This document shows positions 19,522-27,792 of a stretch of 64,000 nucleotides of DNA, one piece after another. Both the position numbers and the translations under genes were made by a program. The DNA lies in contig NZ_CP034248.1 in the NCBI RefSeq assembly GCF_003931855.1, forward strand, positions 2,852,001 through 2,916,000, written 5' to 3'. The notes under the pieces were generated by a model. It was not told the DNA's origin and did not search any database. It was given only the letters and a program-made list of their open reading frames with translations. This DNA is from Paenibacillus lentus. GTDB taxonomy: Bacteria; Bacillota; Bacilli; Paenibacillales; Paenibacillaceae. The first letter of the stretch is position 1; each line of letters starts with the position of its first letter.

Positions 19522-20156
19522 ATACTAATCAAATTGCTCTAGAAATAGCTGGGAAATTGCTGGATATTGAGGCGGTCGCTCTGCGTCCTCACCAGCCTTT
19601 TACTTGGACATCAGGAATCAAATCACCAATTTATTGCGACAATCGTCTAACGATGTCCTATCCAGACATCCGTGACCTGATCGCAGAATCATTTGCTGCA
19701 ATCATTCGTCGTGACTATCCACAGACAGAGGTGATTGCAGGAACGGCTACCGCAGGAATTCCTCATGCCGCCTTCGTCTCCCAGAAGCTTGGATTACCGA
19801 TGATTTACGTACGTGATAAAGCTAAGGGACACGGCAAGGAGAATCTGATCGAAGGCTTGATCAAACCGGGGCAAAAGGTGATCGTCATCGAGGATCTGAT
19901 CTCGACCGGTGGCAGCTCTATTAAAGCAGCACAGGCTGTTCGAGAGGCCGGTGCCGAGCCGCTGGCCGTGCTCGCCATATTCAATTATGAACTGGACAAG
20001 GGCACGCTAGCCTTCCGGGAGGCAGGTCTTCCGCTGCAGACGCTGTCCAATTATGCTTCACTTATCGAGGTTGCTGTGGAGAAAGGCATCGTCAAGCAAG
20101 ATGATTTGGCATTGCTTAAATCCTGGCGTGAGGATCCGGCGTCATTCGGAGTATAA
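19515..20156 (+). CDS. pyrE: Orotate phosphoribosyltransferase
   Basis: A 213-residue PRTase that transfers ribose phosphate from PRPP to orotate. Visible are the substrate motif TSGIKSPIYCDNR near residue 35, the catalytic loop RDKAKGHGKENLIEG near residue 97, and the PRPP loop VIVIEDLISTGGSS near 120. It starts within the last codons of pyrF (overlap 19515-19521), so the two are translationally coupled. It is the last pyr gene, followed by a terminator. Confidence 0.95.
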   Translation: MVNTNQIALEIAGKLLDIEAVALRPHQPFTWTSGIKSPIYCDNRLTMSYPDIRDLIAESFAAIIRRDYPQTEVIAGTATAGIPHAAFVSQKLGLPMIYVRDKAKGHGKENLIEGLIKPGQKVIVIEDLISTGGSSIKAAQAVREAGAEPLAVLAIFNYELDKGTLAFREAGLPLQTLSNYASLIEVAVEKGIVKQDDLALLKSWREDPASFGV

Positions 20157-20170
20157 ATTTAAATCAAGCA

Positions 20171-20206
20171 AAAGAACCATTCCTGCACGAAGGGGAATGG
20201 TTCTTT
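20171..20206 (+). terminator. Bidirectional terminator between pyrE and the GH18 gene
   Basis: Arms AAAGAACCATTCC (20171-20183) and GGAATGGTTCTTT (20194-20206) are perfectly complementary, with A and T flanks on the two sides. It sits between two convergent genes. Confidence 0.85.
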
Positions 20207-20223
20207 CTATCAAGTTTATTGGT

Positions 20224-21855
20224 TTAATAGAATGAGTACGAGGAATAACGCTCGGCATTGCTCAGACTTGTCCAAATATCCGGGGTCTCACCGCCGATAT
20301 GCCAGTAGGCAAATCCGGCGACATCTCGCTCTAAAGCCATCTGGTATTTAAGTGATAGAGAGCGGGAATCCTCCAGCCATATCTGGTGGTGAAGCCCTTT
20401 GTTAAAATAAGCCATAGTATACTGAGACAGTGTGCTATTCCAGGAAGGGCTTAGTCTATAACTTTGCATCAGTTCGGTTTGCTCTTCCATGGTAATATAA
20501 GTGGAATTGGGAACAGTGACCGAGTTGTTATTAGCTTTGATCACCCAATCGCGGTTATATAAGGGCACCCCGAGAATGATCTTATGATCGGGAACATCCT
20601 GCCGCAAAGTATCAAGACCGCTGCGTACCCAAGGCAAAGAGGCAACAGGTCCAGCAGTTGGCCCTCCAGTCCAATGTTCATCATATCCCATCAAGACAAC
20701 ATAATCGGCATATTGTCCTATAGCCTTGTAATCGAATGCTGCCGTCCAATCTGTACCAAGCTCTGGTGACACATCGACTGAGAGAACAGCTCCAACCTCA
20801 TGCATTTGCTCACTGAGCAGTTTGATAAAGCGGGTGAAGTTAGCGCGGTCATCCGGATGTACATTTTCAAAATCGACGTTGATCCCCTGCAGTCCATACT
20901 TTTGCACAAATGCAATAATACTGCGCGTGAAGCTTGTAGTTTTGGACTGCGAGGACAGAAGATCATGCGTCGCTTCCATATCAAAACGGTTGCCGAGCAT
21001 AGCCCATATCGCTTTGTCATGCTGCTTGGCCCATGTAAGAAGAGAAGTATCCGTATAGTCATCCAGTTGTCCGTCTTCTTTAAGGAAGTACCATCGAGGG
21101 GACATCACGTTAACATTGGAATTTAGCAAGCTTTGCTTATACTGCTCGGCCGTTTGTCCATATTGCCAGCCAAGTTGAATTTTGGATGGAATCGTTCTGT
21201 CGAATTCTTCGCTCCATGACTTATAATCTAGTATACGATAAAGAAGAGAAGCGGCTTCTTGCCGGGATAACTGTTGCTTGGGTTGAAAAGAGCCCTCGTA
21301 GCCAACCATGAATTGCAGCTTAGTTACTGTCTGTACATAAGGAAGCGCCCAAGGGGCAATTTCTGATTGATCCCGGTATGGCGGCAAGGAAGCAGTAGGA
21401 GCAGGGTGCTGTTTGAATGCTCGTATGATCCATGCGGCGGCCTCCTGCCGGCTAAGGGGCCGATTAGGGCTAAACGTTCCAGAGCTCGTTCCCGCAGCAA
21501 GGCCGATTTCCGTAGCTGCTTGTATGTAGCCGTAGTACCAACTAGATGAAGGAACATCGCTGTAAGATGGCACTTGGGCCTGCACCGGAGTGAGGCGAAG
21601 CAAGCGAACTAGTGTTGTCAGAAATTCAGCGCGTGTGATTGATTGTTTGGGAGCAAATCTATCAGGCTCGGTTCCTGTCATTATATTGTTGTTATATAGT
21701 GCAATAATTTCTTTTTTAGCATAGCTGTTGTCGATGTCCTGAAAAGGATTGTTCTGCTCCATCGCTATAATGGGCGGCTGCAGACTGCAACTAATACAGA
21801 TAAAAAGCGTTAGAGTAACTAGAAGTAGTGTTTTTGCGTTCATGCGGCGTATCAT
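20224..21855 (-). CDS. Surface protein with SLH repeats and a glycoside hydrolase family 18 domain
   Basis: A 543-residue secreted protein. A signal sequence with a hydrophobic core covers about residues 8-30 (LLLVTLTLFICISCSL; the Cys at 23 is not in a strong lipobox). Three SLH modules follow at about 37-80, 95-140 and 155-200, each with an ITRAEF- or LSRQEA-like core, which bind secondary wall polymer. The rest (about 225-535) is a GH18 barrel of the YaaH/spore-lytic type; the catalytic segment is GINVDFENV with Glu near residue 330. Substrate (chitin or peptidoglycan-derived glycans) is not shown. AAAGGAG lies eight bases before ATG 21855. Confidence 0.88.
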   Translation of the reverse strand: MIRRMNAKTLLLVTLTLFICISCSLQPPIIAMEQNNPFQDIDNSYAKKEIIALYNNNIMTGTEPDRFAPKQSITRAEFLTTLVRLLRLTPVQAQVPSYSDVPSSSWYYGYIQAATEIGLAAGTSSGTFSPNRPLSRQEAAAWIIRAFKQHPAPTASLPPYRDQSEIAPWALPYVQTVTKLQFMVGYEGSFQPKQQLSRQEAASLLYRILDYKSWSEEFDRTIPSKIQLGWQYGQTAEQYKQSLLNSNVNVMSPRWYFLKEDGQLDDYTDTSLLTWAKQHDKAIWAMLGNRFDMEATHDLLSSQSKTTSFTRSIIAFVQKYGLQGINVDFENVHPDDRANFTRFIKLLSEQMHEVGAVLSVDVSPELGTDWTAAFDYKAIGQYADYVVLMGYDEHWTGGPTAGPVASLPWVRSGLDTLRQDVPDHKIILGVPLYNRDWVIKANNNSVTVPNSTYITMEEQTELMQSYRLSPSWNSTLSQYTMAYFNKGLHHQIWLEDSRSLSLKYQMALERDVAGFAYWHIGGETPDIWTSLSNAERYSSYSFY

Positions 21856-21967
21856 GATAATAATCTCCTTTGATCGATAAAGTTCGAGCCACCGTCATCT
21901 TAACAAACTTACGCCCGCAGTTCAGTGAATAAATAATGGAAATTATATCTCAATATCGTAAAAAATG

Positions 21968-22001
21968 TTGTAACTTTTTGCCATGATATTTCGTTTATAA
22001 T
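21968..22001 (+). promoter_or_regulatory. Possible promoter for the ABC operon
   Basis: A perfect -10 TATAAT at 21996-22001 lies 60 bases before the first gene. No good -35 is at the right distance (TTGTAA at 21968 is too far), so it may need an activator. The region 21856-22061 holds no ORF and also contains the divergent GH18 start. Confidence 0.45.
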
Positions 22002-22061
22002 GCTAGACGTGATGGAATTGATAGAGGCGTAAAAATAGGAAGTATAGGAGAACGATAGACA

Positions 22062-22922
22062 ATGATGCGATGGTTTCGCAAAACTGTAAAATCAGAACAA
22101 TCCGATGATGTCAGCGCAATCTCATATGAACCGCCGCAAGAGGATCATCATGATCAGCTTGACGAGGCGGAACCTGGTCAGGAAGAAATTGCCGCCACAA
22201 ATGTGTCGACAACGGAACCCGGGGATATTGAAAAATCCGTCGATTCTTCGGAAACTATTTTGTCTGTAAGGGAGGTTCACCGGATGTTTCCGGTAGGCGG
22301 GACTGAGCTTCATGTGCTAAAGGGCATCAACATGGAGGTTCGGTCTGGCCAGCTTGTGATGCTTAAGGGAAGATCCGGCTCCGGGAAAACGACGCTGCTT
22401 AACATGCTGGGCGGACTGGATCAGCCCTCGAAAGGAGAAATTCTGTTTTGCGGGCAACCGCTGCATCAGCTTAGCGATGACAAGCGTACGATTCTGCGCC
22501 GTGATCAGATCGGATTCATCTTTCAGGCCTACGCCTTACTGCCGCTCTTATCGGCATGGGAGAATGTAGAGCTGTCGCTGCGTATGGCAGGCGTGCCTTC
22601 CAGCCAATGGAAGGAGCGTGTAACGCAGTGTCTTGAACTGGTTGGACTTGGAAAAAGAATGTTTCATCGCCCATTCGAAATGTCCGGAGGAGAGCAGCAG
22701 CGCGTAGCGATTGCCAAAGCGATTGCACATCGCCCTAAGCTGCTATTAGCCGATGAGCCTACGGCGAACTTGGATTCTCAGATGGGCGCGCAGGTGATGG
22801 CTGTATTCAAAAATATCATACATACGGAACAAGTGACGATTTGTATGACTACTCATGATCCTACAATCCTGGAGGTAGCAGACCATGTTTATGAAATGGT
22901 GGATGGAAAATTTATCGAATAG
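22062..22922 (+). CDS. ABC transporter ATP-binding protein (MacB/LolD-like) with acidic N-terminal extension
   Basis: A 286-residue ATPase. After an unusual charged, probably disordered N-terminal extension of about 65 residues, the NBD shows Walker A GRSGSGKTT near residue 107, Q-loop FIFQAYAL, signature MSGGEQQRVA near residue 206, Walker B LLLADEPTANLD, and the switch His in MTTHDP. The type pairs with FtsX-like permeases and fusion proteins. Its 3' end overlaps the next start by 38 bases, so this is an operon. Substrate is unknown. Confidence 0.9.
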   Translation: MMRWFRKTVKSEQSDDVSAISYEPPQEDHHDQLDEAEPGQEEIAATNVSTTEPGDIEKSVDSSETILSVREVHRMFPVGGTELHVLKGINMEVRSGQLVMLKGRSGSGKTTLLNMLGGLDQPSKGEILFCGQPLHQLSDDKRTILRRDQIGFIFQAYALLPLLSAWENVELSLRMAGVPSSQWKERVTQCLELVGLGKRMFHRPFEMSGGEQQRVAIAKAIAHRPKLLLADEPTANLDSQMGAQVMAVFKNIIHTEQVTICMTTHDPTILEVADHVYEMVDGKFIE

Positions 22923-23994
22923 GAAGACATGGATTCGGACGTTAAGTCTGGTGTCCTTATGTATCGTTCTCATTGGCGCATCCGGTTGCGGATTGCTGCC
23001 GAATGAAGAGGAAGAAGAGGATTTGCTGATCATTACCCCACCTACGATTTCGAAGAAACCGGAATACGAGGTGCGCAAGGAACCGATCGAGCTGGATGTG
23101 AAGGCTACGGGGAAAATACTTAGCCAGCGGGAGGAGCCGCTGTATTTTTCCAACGATAAGGGTGCAACGCATATTAAGAACGTTCGGGTGAAGGCAGGGG
23201 ATAAAGTTGCTGCCGGCGATATTCTGATCGAGCTCGACGTTGAAGATTTGCAAAGGCAGCTTCGCAAAAAGCGTCTGGATTTCCGTAAGCAGGAAATCGC
23301 GATGAAAGAGGCGCTCCGTACGAAGGATGAGAAAGAGGAATATGAGTTCGAGGAAGCCGCAATTGTATTTGAGGAAGCGCGGCAGGAACTGGTCGATCTC
23401 GAGCAGCAGATAGCCGACGGTACTTTGAGAGCGCCATTTGCCGGCACTATCGTATCATTGAAGGCGGAGAAGGGTGCTACGATCAAGGCCTATGAGTCTT
23501 TGGGCGTGATCTCAGATACTTCTGCGCTTGTCGTTGGAGCCAGCTTCAGCAAGGAGGATTTGGAGAAACTTGCAGTTGGGATGAAGGCGGAAGTAGATAT
23601 TAACACGTTTGGCAAGTTTAACGGCAAAGTCAAGGTAATGCCTTCAGCTGTCGATAGCAGCGGAGGGAGTAACAGTAACAATTCTGGCGGGCAAAACGGC
23701 AACGCACCCGAGAAGGATTCTATTGATAAATACCTGATTGTTGATTTAGAGAAATGGCCTGAAGATTTGGGACGAGGAACGATACTGACCGTGAGAATCG
23801 TTACTCAGCGCATTGAGGATGCAGTGTTAATTCCGATTTCGGCATTGCGGACTGTTGGTTCACGTACGTACGTGCAGGTGGTCGAGCCGGATGGAACGAA
23901 ACGTGAAGCCGACGTGGAAGTGGGGATTCAGACATCTACCGATGTTCAGATTCTTCAAGGACTAGAGCCGGGGCAGAAAGTAGTGGGTCGCTAA
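22885..23994 (+). CDS. HlyD/MacA-like membrane fusion lipoprotein
   Basis: A 369-residue adaptor. A signal segment ends in the lipobox GASGC (Cys near residue 35), so it is probably anchored to the outer face of the membrane. It then shows a biotinyl-lipoyl-like half (DKGATHIKNVRVKAGDKV), a helical hairpin of about residues 110-170 rich in Lys and Glu, the second lipoyl half (LRAPFAGTIVSLKAEKG), and beta-barrel parts. A Gly/Ser/Asn spacer occurs near residue 255. GGAGGT at 22871-22876 fixes ATG 22885, inside the preceding gene. The stop overlaps the next start (TAATG). Confidence 0.87.
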   Translation: MFMKWWMENLSNRKTWIRTLSLVSLCIVLIGASGCGLLPNEEEEEDLLIITPPTISKKPEYEVRKEPIELDVKATGKILSQREEPLYFSNDKGATHIKNVRVKAGDKVAAGDILIELDVEDLQRQLRKKRLDFRKQEIAMKEALRTKDEKEEYEFEEAAIVFEEARQELVDLEQQIADGTLRAPFAGTIVSLKAEKGATIKAYESLGVISDTSALVVGASFSKEDLEKLAVGMKAEVDINTFGKFNGKVKVMPSAVDSSGGSNSNNSGGQNGNAPEKDSIDKYLIVDLEKWPEDLGRGTILTVRIVTQRIEDAVLIPISALRTVGSRTYVQVVEPDGTKREADVEVGIQTSTDVQILQGLEPGQKVVGR

Positions 23995-26891
23995 TGGGGG
24001 TTCCTCTGATACGCTTGCTGTTCCGCAAAATGTGGAACACGAAATGGCTGACGCTTAGTACGTTACTGGGACTTGTCGTCGCCGTCTCTTTCACGGTGAG
24101 TATTCCGATGTATTCGGACGGCGCGTTGAAGCGAGTTGTTTCGAACTCCTTAAAGGAAGAAAGTAAAGGCTTGCCCGCAGGTTCACTACTGATGAGTTAT
24201 CAGGCGGCAGGCGGGGCGAAGACGGATTTTACCGGGCTGGAGAGCGTTCACTCGTATATCGTAAACGAGGTTCCCGAGGAAATCGGGTTCCCGCAGCAAG
24301 CTTACGTCAATACACGCTCAATAAGGACATCTGAAGTATATCCGCAGGATCCGACCAAGGTGGACGCCAGCCGTAAAAGACCGATGTCGATCGTCTCCAT
24401 GAGCGGCCTTACAGATCATATTTCCATCACGAACGGAACTGCATACTCGGATAAAGTTGAAGACGGGGTTATTGAAGCGCTGATGCTGGAAGAAGCGATG
24501 TTCCGCCAAGATTTGCATGTAGGTGCAGTGATGGAATATCCGGTGATCGGCAAATCGGATCTGACCCTTAAAGTGAAGATCGTAGGTACTTTTCAGGCTC
24601 TGCAGGAGAATGATGCCTATTGGTATCAGGGCTTTGAAGTTATGATGAATCAGTTTTATGTCAGTGAGAAAGCATTTAATGAGGGGTTGCTCCAAACGCT
24701 TTCTGTACCGCTTCATAACTCAGGATGGTACTACGCGTTTGATCTCCGGGAGATCAAAACAAGTCAGTTGTCTCCTCTTCAGAGCACGCTGGATCGTCTG
24801 AACGTGGAGTTGTACCAGAAGCTGAAGGATACGAAGGTAGATATCTCCTTCGGTAGCCTCCTGGGCGATTTTCGCAAACAAAGCTTGCAGATGCAAACGC
24901 TGCTGTTCACTTTGGCCGCACCGATGATTGCTATGGTTTTTTATTATATCGTGATGAATGCGCGCCAATCGCTGGACAAACAGCAGAGCGATATTGCGGT
25001 CCTGCGAAGCCGGGGAGCTTCTACTAAACAAATCATATTCATATATCTGCTTGAAGGGCTGCTGCTTGGGCTGGCAGCGATGATCATCGGGCCGATGATC
25101 GGATGGTTTATGTCGAAGAGTATTGGCGCGGCGGACGGCTTCCTTGCCTTCGTGAACCGGAAATCGATTCCGGTCGGCTTTAATATGGATGCGATTGCTT
25201 TGGGCGGAGCGGCGGTAGTTATTGCGATATTGGCCACGCTAATTCCGGCCATTTCATATGCGCGATCCTCCATTGTTAATGCCAAGCAAAAGCAGGCCCG
25301 CTCTGACCGGAAACCAGGCTGGCAGCGATATTTTGTGGACATTGCCCTGCTTGGTATAGCTGGCTACGGTTATTACTTGTTCCTGGATCGTCAAATGATT
25401 ACGTTCCAAACAGGGATGACTACGGATGAGTTGCAGGTTCAGCCATTTCTGTTCTTTGTGCCTGCAATAGCTATTTTCTCCATGGGATTGTTCTTTCTGC
25501 GCGTTTTCCCTTGGCTGCTGAAGCTGATTGGCTGGCTCGGAAAAAAGTGGCTGCCAGTTCCTTATTATTTAAGCTTGACACAGCTGTCGCGTTCGTCGAC
25601 ATCATATTATCCGTTGATGATTTTACTCGTACTGACGCTAGGGCTCGGGGTTTACAATGCTTCGGCTGCCCGGACGATCGACGTGAACTCAACGGAGCGG
25701 ACGCTTTATAAATACGGCGCGGATGTCATTATGCAGGCTGTGTGGACGGGAACGCCTGAAAAAACAACGAAGCCACCAACTCAGGGACAGGGAAGCGGCC
25801 AAGGCGGCGGGCAGCAGGGAGGAAATCCTGGCGCTGGCGGTCCTGGAGGTGGAGGCGGCGGTCAAGGCGGCAATACGCCGCCAGCGAAGATCGTATACAA
25901 TGAGGAGCCGCCGTTCCAAGCTTTTCGAGAACTTGACGGGGTAAAGCATGCGGCACGGGTGCTGCAAACGAAAGGGAATATTATCGTTTCAGGCCGCTCA
26001 GCAGGACAGGGTACCTTGATGGGGATCGATAATATCGATTTTGCCGAGGTAGCATGGTTCCGAAATGACTTGTTTCCTGCGCACCCCAACCAGTACTTGA
26101 ACCTGCTCGGAATGAATGAAGCCGCTGCGATCATTCCGTCTAATTTTGCCGAGAAGCACAAATTGAAGCAGGGTGACATTTTCTCTGTATCTTTAACGGA
26201 CGGCGCTCTTGAATTGGCCGTATATGGTATTGTTCCCTATTGGCCGAGCCAGTATCCGGATGATAAGCCTTTTATTATTGCGAATTTGGACTATATTAAT
26301 GACCAGCTCCCGCTTATTCCTTATCAGGTATGGCTTAAGATGGAGGAAGGGGCTAAGGTAGCTCCACTGATAGAGAAGTTGAAGGAGAAAGAAATTGAAC
26401 TTTACTCTGTGGAGGATGTTCGCAGCGTATTGGCTGTTCAGAGCAAACACCCTACCCGCGGCGGTGTTTTCGGGATTCTTAGTCTCGGATTCCTGGTCTC
26501 TGTCATTGTGTCTTTGATTGGATACGTGCTGTATTGGTTCTTTAATTTATCAGGCCGAGTCGTTCAATTCGGTATTTTGCGAGCGATGGGATTGTCACGT
26601 AAGCAGTTGACGTTTATGCTGTTGGCTGAACAAATATTGACTGCTGGCTTGTCTATAGTGCTTGGTATTGCTATCGGTAAAATCGTTGGTAAGCTGTACT
26701 TGCCGTTCCTGCAAACTGCAGAAAACGTAACGACTCAGGTGCCGCCGTTCAGGATTATCTTCGATTCCAAGGATACGTTCCAGCTGTATATTGTCGTATT
26801 TGTAATGCTGGCCCTAGGCGCCGGGTTGCTGTTCTGGCAAATTCGAAGACTGCGTGTGCATCAAGCGGTCAAGATGGGGGAGGAGCGGTAA
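23994..26891 (+). CDS. FtsX-like ABC permease with a glycine-rich extracellular insert
   Basis: A 965-residue permease. An N-terminal membrane helix is followed by a large extracellular domain, then helices at about 305-325, 350-380, 410-430 (FtsX core with LRSRGASTKQI), further helices at about 450-560, a second extracellular domain, and a final FtsX core at about 835-955 with LRAMGLSRKQL. Between residues about 598 and 627 it has a run composed almost only of Gly, Gln, Asn and Pro. This layout is the duplicated MacB/FtsX type that drives a mechanical cycle rather than channel-like import. It is one base before the second ATPase gene. Confidence 0.87.
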   Translation: MGVPLIRLLFRKMWNTKWLTLSTLLGLVVAVSFTVSIPMYSDGALKRVVSNSLKEESKGLPAGSLLMSYQAAGGAKTDFTGLESVHSYIVNEVPEEIGFPQQAYVNTRSIRTSEVYPQDPTKVDASRKRPMSIVSMSGLTDHISITNGTAYSDKVEDGVIEALMLEEAMFRQDLHVGAVMEYPVIGKSDLTLKVKIVGTFQALQENDAYWYQGFEVMMNQFYVSEKAFNEGLLQTLSVPLHNSGWYYAFDLREIKTSQLSPLQSTLDRLNVELYQKLKDTKVDISFGSLLGDFRKQSLQMQTLLFTLAAPMIAMVFYYIVMNARQSLDKQQSDIAVLRSRGASTKQIIFIYLLEGLLLGLAAMIIGPMIGWFMSKSIGAADGFLAFVNRKSIPVGFNMDAIALGGAAVVIAILATLIPAISYARSSIVNAKQKQARSDRKPGWQRYFVDIALLGIAGYGYYLFLDRQMITFQTGMTTDELQVQPFLFFVPAIAIFSMGLFFLRVFPWLLKLIGWLGKKWLPVPYYLSLTQLSRSSTSYYPLMILLVLTLGLGVYNASAARTIDVNSTERTLYKYGADVIMQAVWTGTPEKTTKPPTQGQGSGQGGGQQGGNPGAGGPGGGGGGQGGNTPPAKIVYNEEPPFQAFRELDGVKHAARVLQTKGNIIVSGRSAGQGTLMGIDNIDFAEVAWFRNDLFPAHPNQYLNLLGMNEAAAIIPSNFAEKHKLKQGDIFSVSLTDGALELAVYGIVPYWPSQYPDDKPFIIANLDYINDQLPLIPYQVWLKMEEGAKVAPLIEKLKEKEIELYSVEDVRSVLAVQSKHPTRGGVFGILSLGFLVSVIVSLIGYVLYWFFNLSGRVVQFGILRAMGLSRKQLTFMLLAEQILTAGLSIVLGIAIGKIVGKLYLPFLQTAENVTTQVPPFRIIFDSKDTFQLYIVVFVMLALGAGLLFWQIRRLRVHQAVKMGEER

Positions 26892-26892
26892 G

Positions 26893-27792
26893 ATGGCGAT
26901 GATTCATTGCGAGGGACTCGTTAAAATCTTTAAAACCGAGGACATTGAAGTTGTTGCTCTTCAAGGGTTGAATTTAACTGTGGAGCAAGGAGAAATGATG
27001 GCAATCATCGGGAATAGCGGCAGCGGTAAGTCTACGCTGCTGAATATTCTCGGTGGTCTTGATCGGCCTTCGGCTGGTCAGGTGAGCGTCGGCGGCTGGG
27101 ATTTGCTAAAAATCCAGGATGAGCAATTGGTTGAGTACAAGCGCAATACGGTCGGGTTTGTATGGCAGAACAACGCCCGTAACCTGCTCCCGTATTTGAC
27201 GGCGCTGGAGAACGTGGAAATGCCGATGCTTCTTTCCGGCAAGCTGGATCGCGACTACGCGAAGCAATTGCTGGAGTGGGTCGGTCTGAAAGATCGGATG
27301 CATAACAAGCTGCACCAGTTGTCCGGGGGAGAGCAGCAGCGTGTTGCGATTGCGATCTCCCTCTCCAATCGACCGAAGATGCTGCTCGCGGATGAGCCGA
27401 CAGGCTCGGTCGATACAGCAACTTCAGACCAGATTATGCGAATTTTTCGGGAAGTAAACAGGGAACTTGGCATCACTATTGTTATTGTTACACATGATCT
27501 GGAATTGGCAGGTAAGGTAGACCGAGTCGTGGCCATACGGGACGGCTTAACAAGTACGGAGTTTTTGAAGCGCAATCCGAATTTGGATCAGGCTGACGGT
27601 GTGGCCGGGAGCGATCAAGGGGGGCTTCAGGAGGTTCATGAAGCATTCGTTGTGGTAGACCGAGTTGGCCGCCTTCAGGTTCCAAAAGAGTATTTAGAGG
27701 CTGTTGGAATCGGAGGCCGAGCCAGTATGGAATTCGATGGAGAGAAAATTGTGATTACAGCACCTAAACCATTAGAGGGGGATGACAAATGA
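26893..27792 (+). CDS. Second ABC ATPase with C-terminal AbrB/SpoVT-like segment
   Basis: A 299-residue protein. The NBD (residues 1-225) has Walker A GNSGSGKST, Q-loop WQNNARNLLP, signature LSGGEQQRVA, Walker B LLADEPTGSVD, and His in VTHD. After it, about residues 249-290 read VVVDRVGRLQVPKEYLEAVGI and DGEKIVITAP, which resembles the swapped-hairpin AbrB/MazE fold (VDxxGRLxVPKE). That tail may be a dimerisation or regulatory module. The 5' extension to 26854 is in the permease gene, so ATG 26893 with GGAGGAGCGG upstream is preferred. The next gene overlaps it by four bases. Confidence 0.85.
   Translation: MAMIHCEGLVKIFKTEDIEVVALQGLNLTVEQGEMMAIIGNSGSGKSTLLNILGGLDRPSAGQVSVGGWDLLKIQDEQLVEYKRNTVGFVWQNNARNLLPYLTALENVEMPMLLSGKLDRDYAKQLLEWVGLKDRMHNKLHQLSGGEQQRVAIAISLSNRPKMLLADEPTGSVDTATSDQIMRIFREVNRELGITIVIVTHDLELAGKVDRVVAIRDGLTSTEFLKRNPNLDQADGVAGSDQGGLQEVHEAFVVVDRVGRLQVPKEYLEAVGIGGRASMEFDGEKIVITAPKPLEGDDK

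Noticed and set aside
22885..23486. Long minus-strand frames opposite the fusion-protein and permease genes
   Set aside because: These are shadows of strongly biased coding on the plus strand, with Ser/Arg-rich translations and no ribosome sites.
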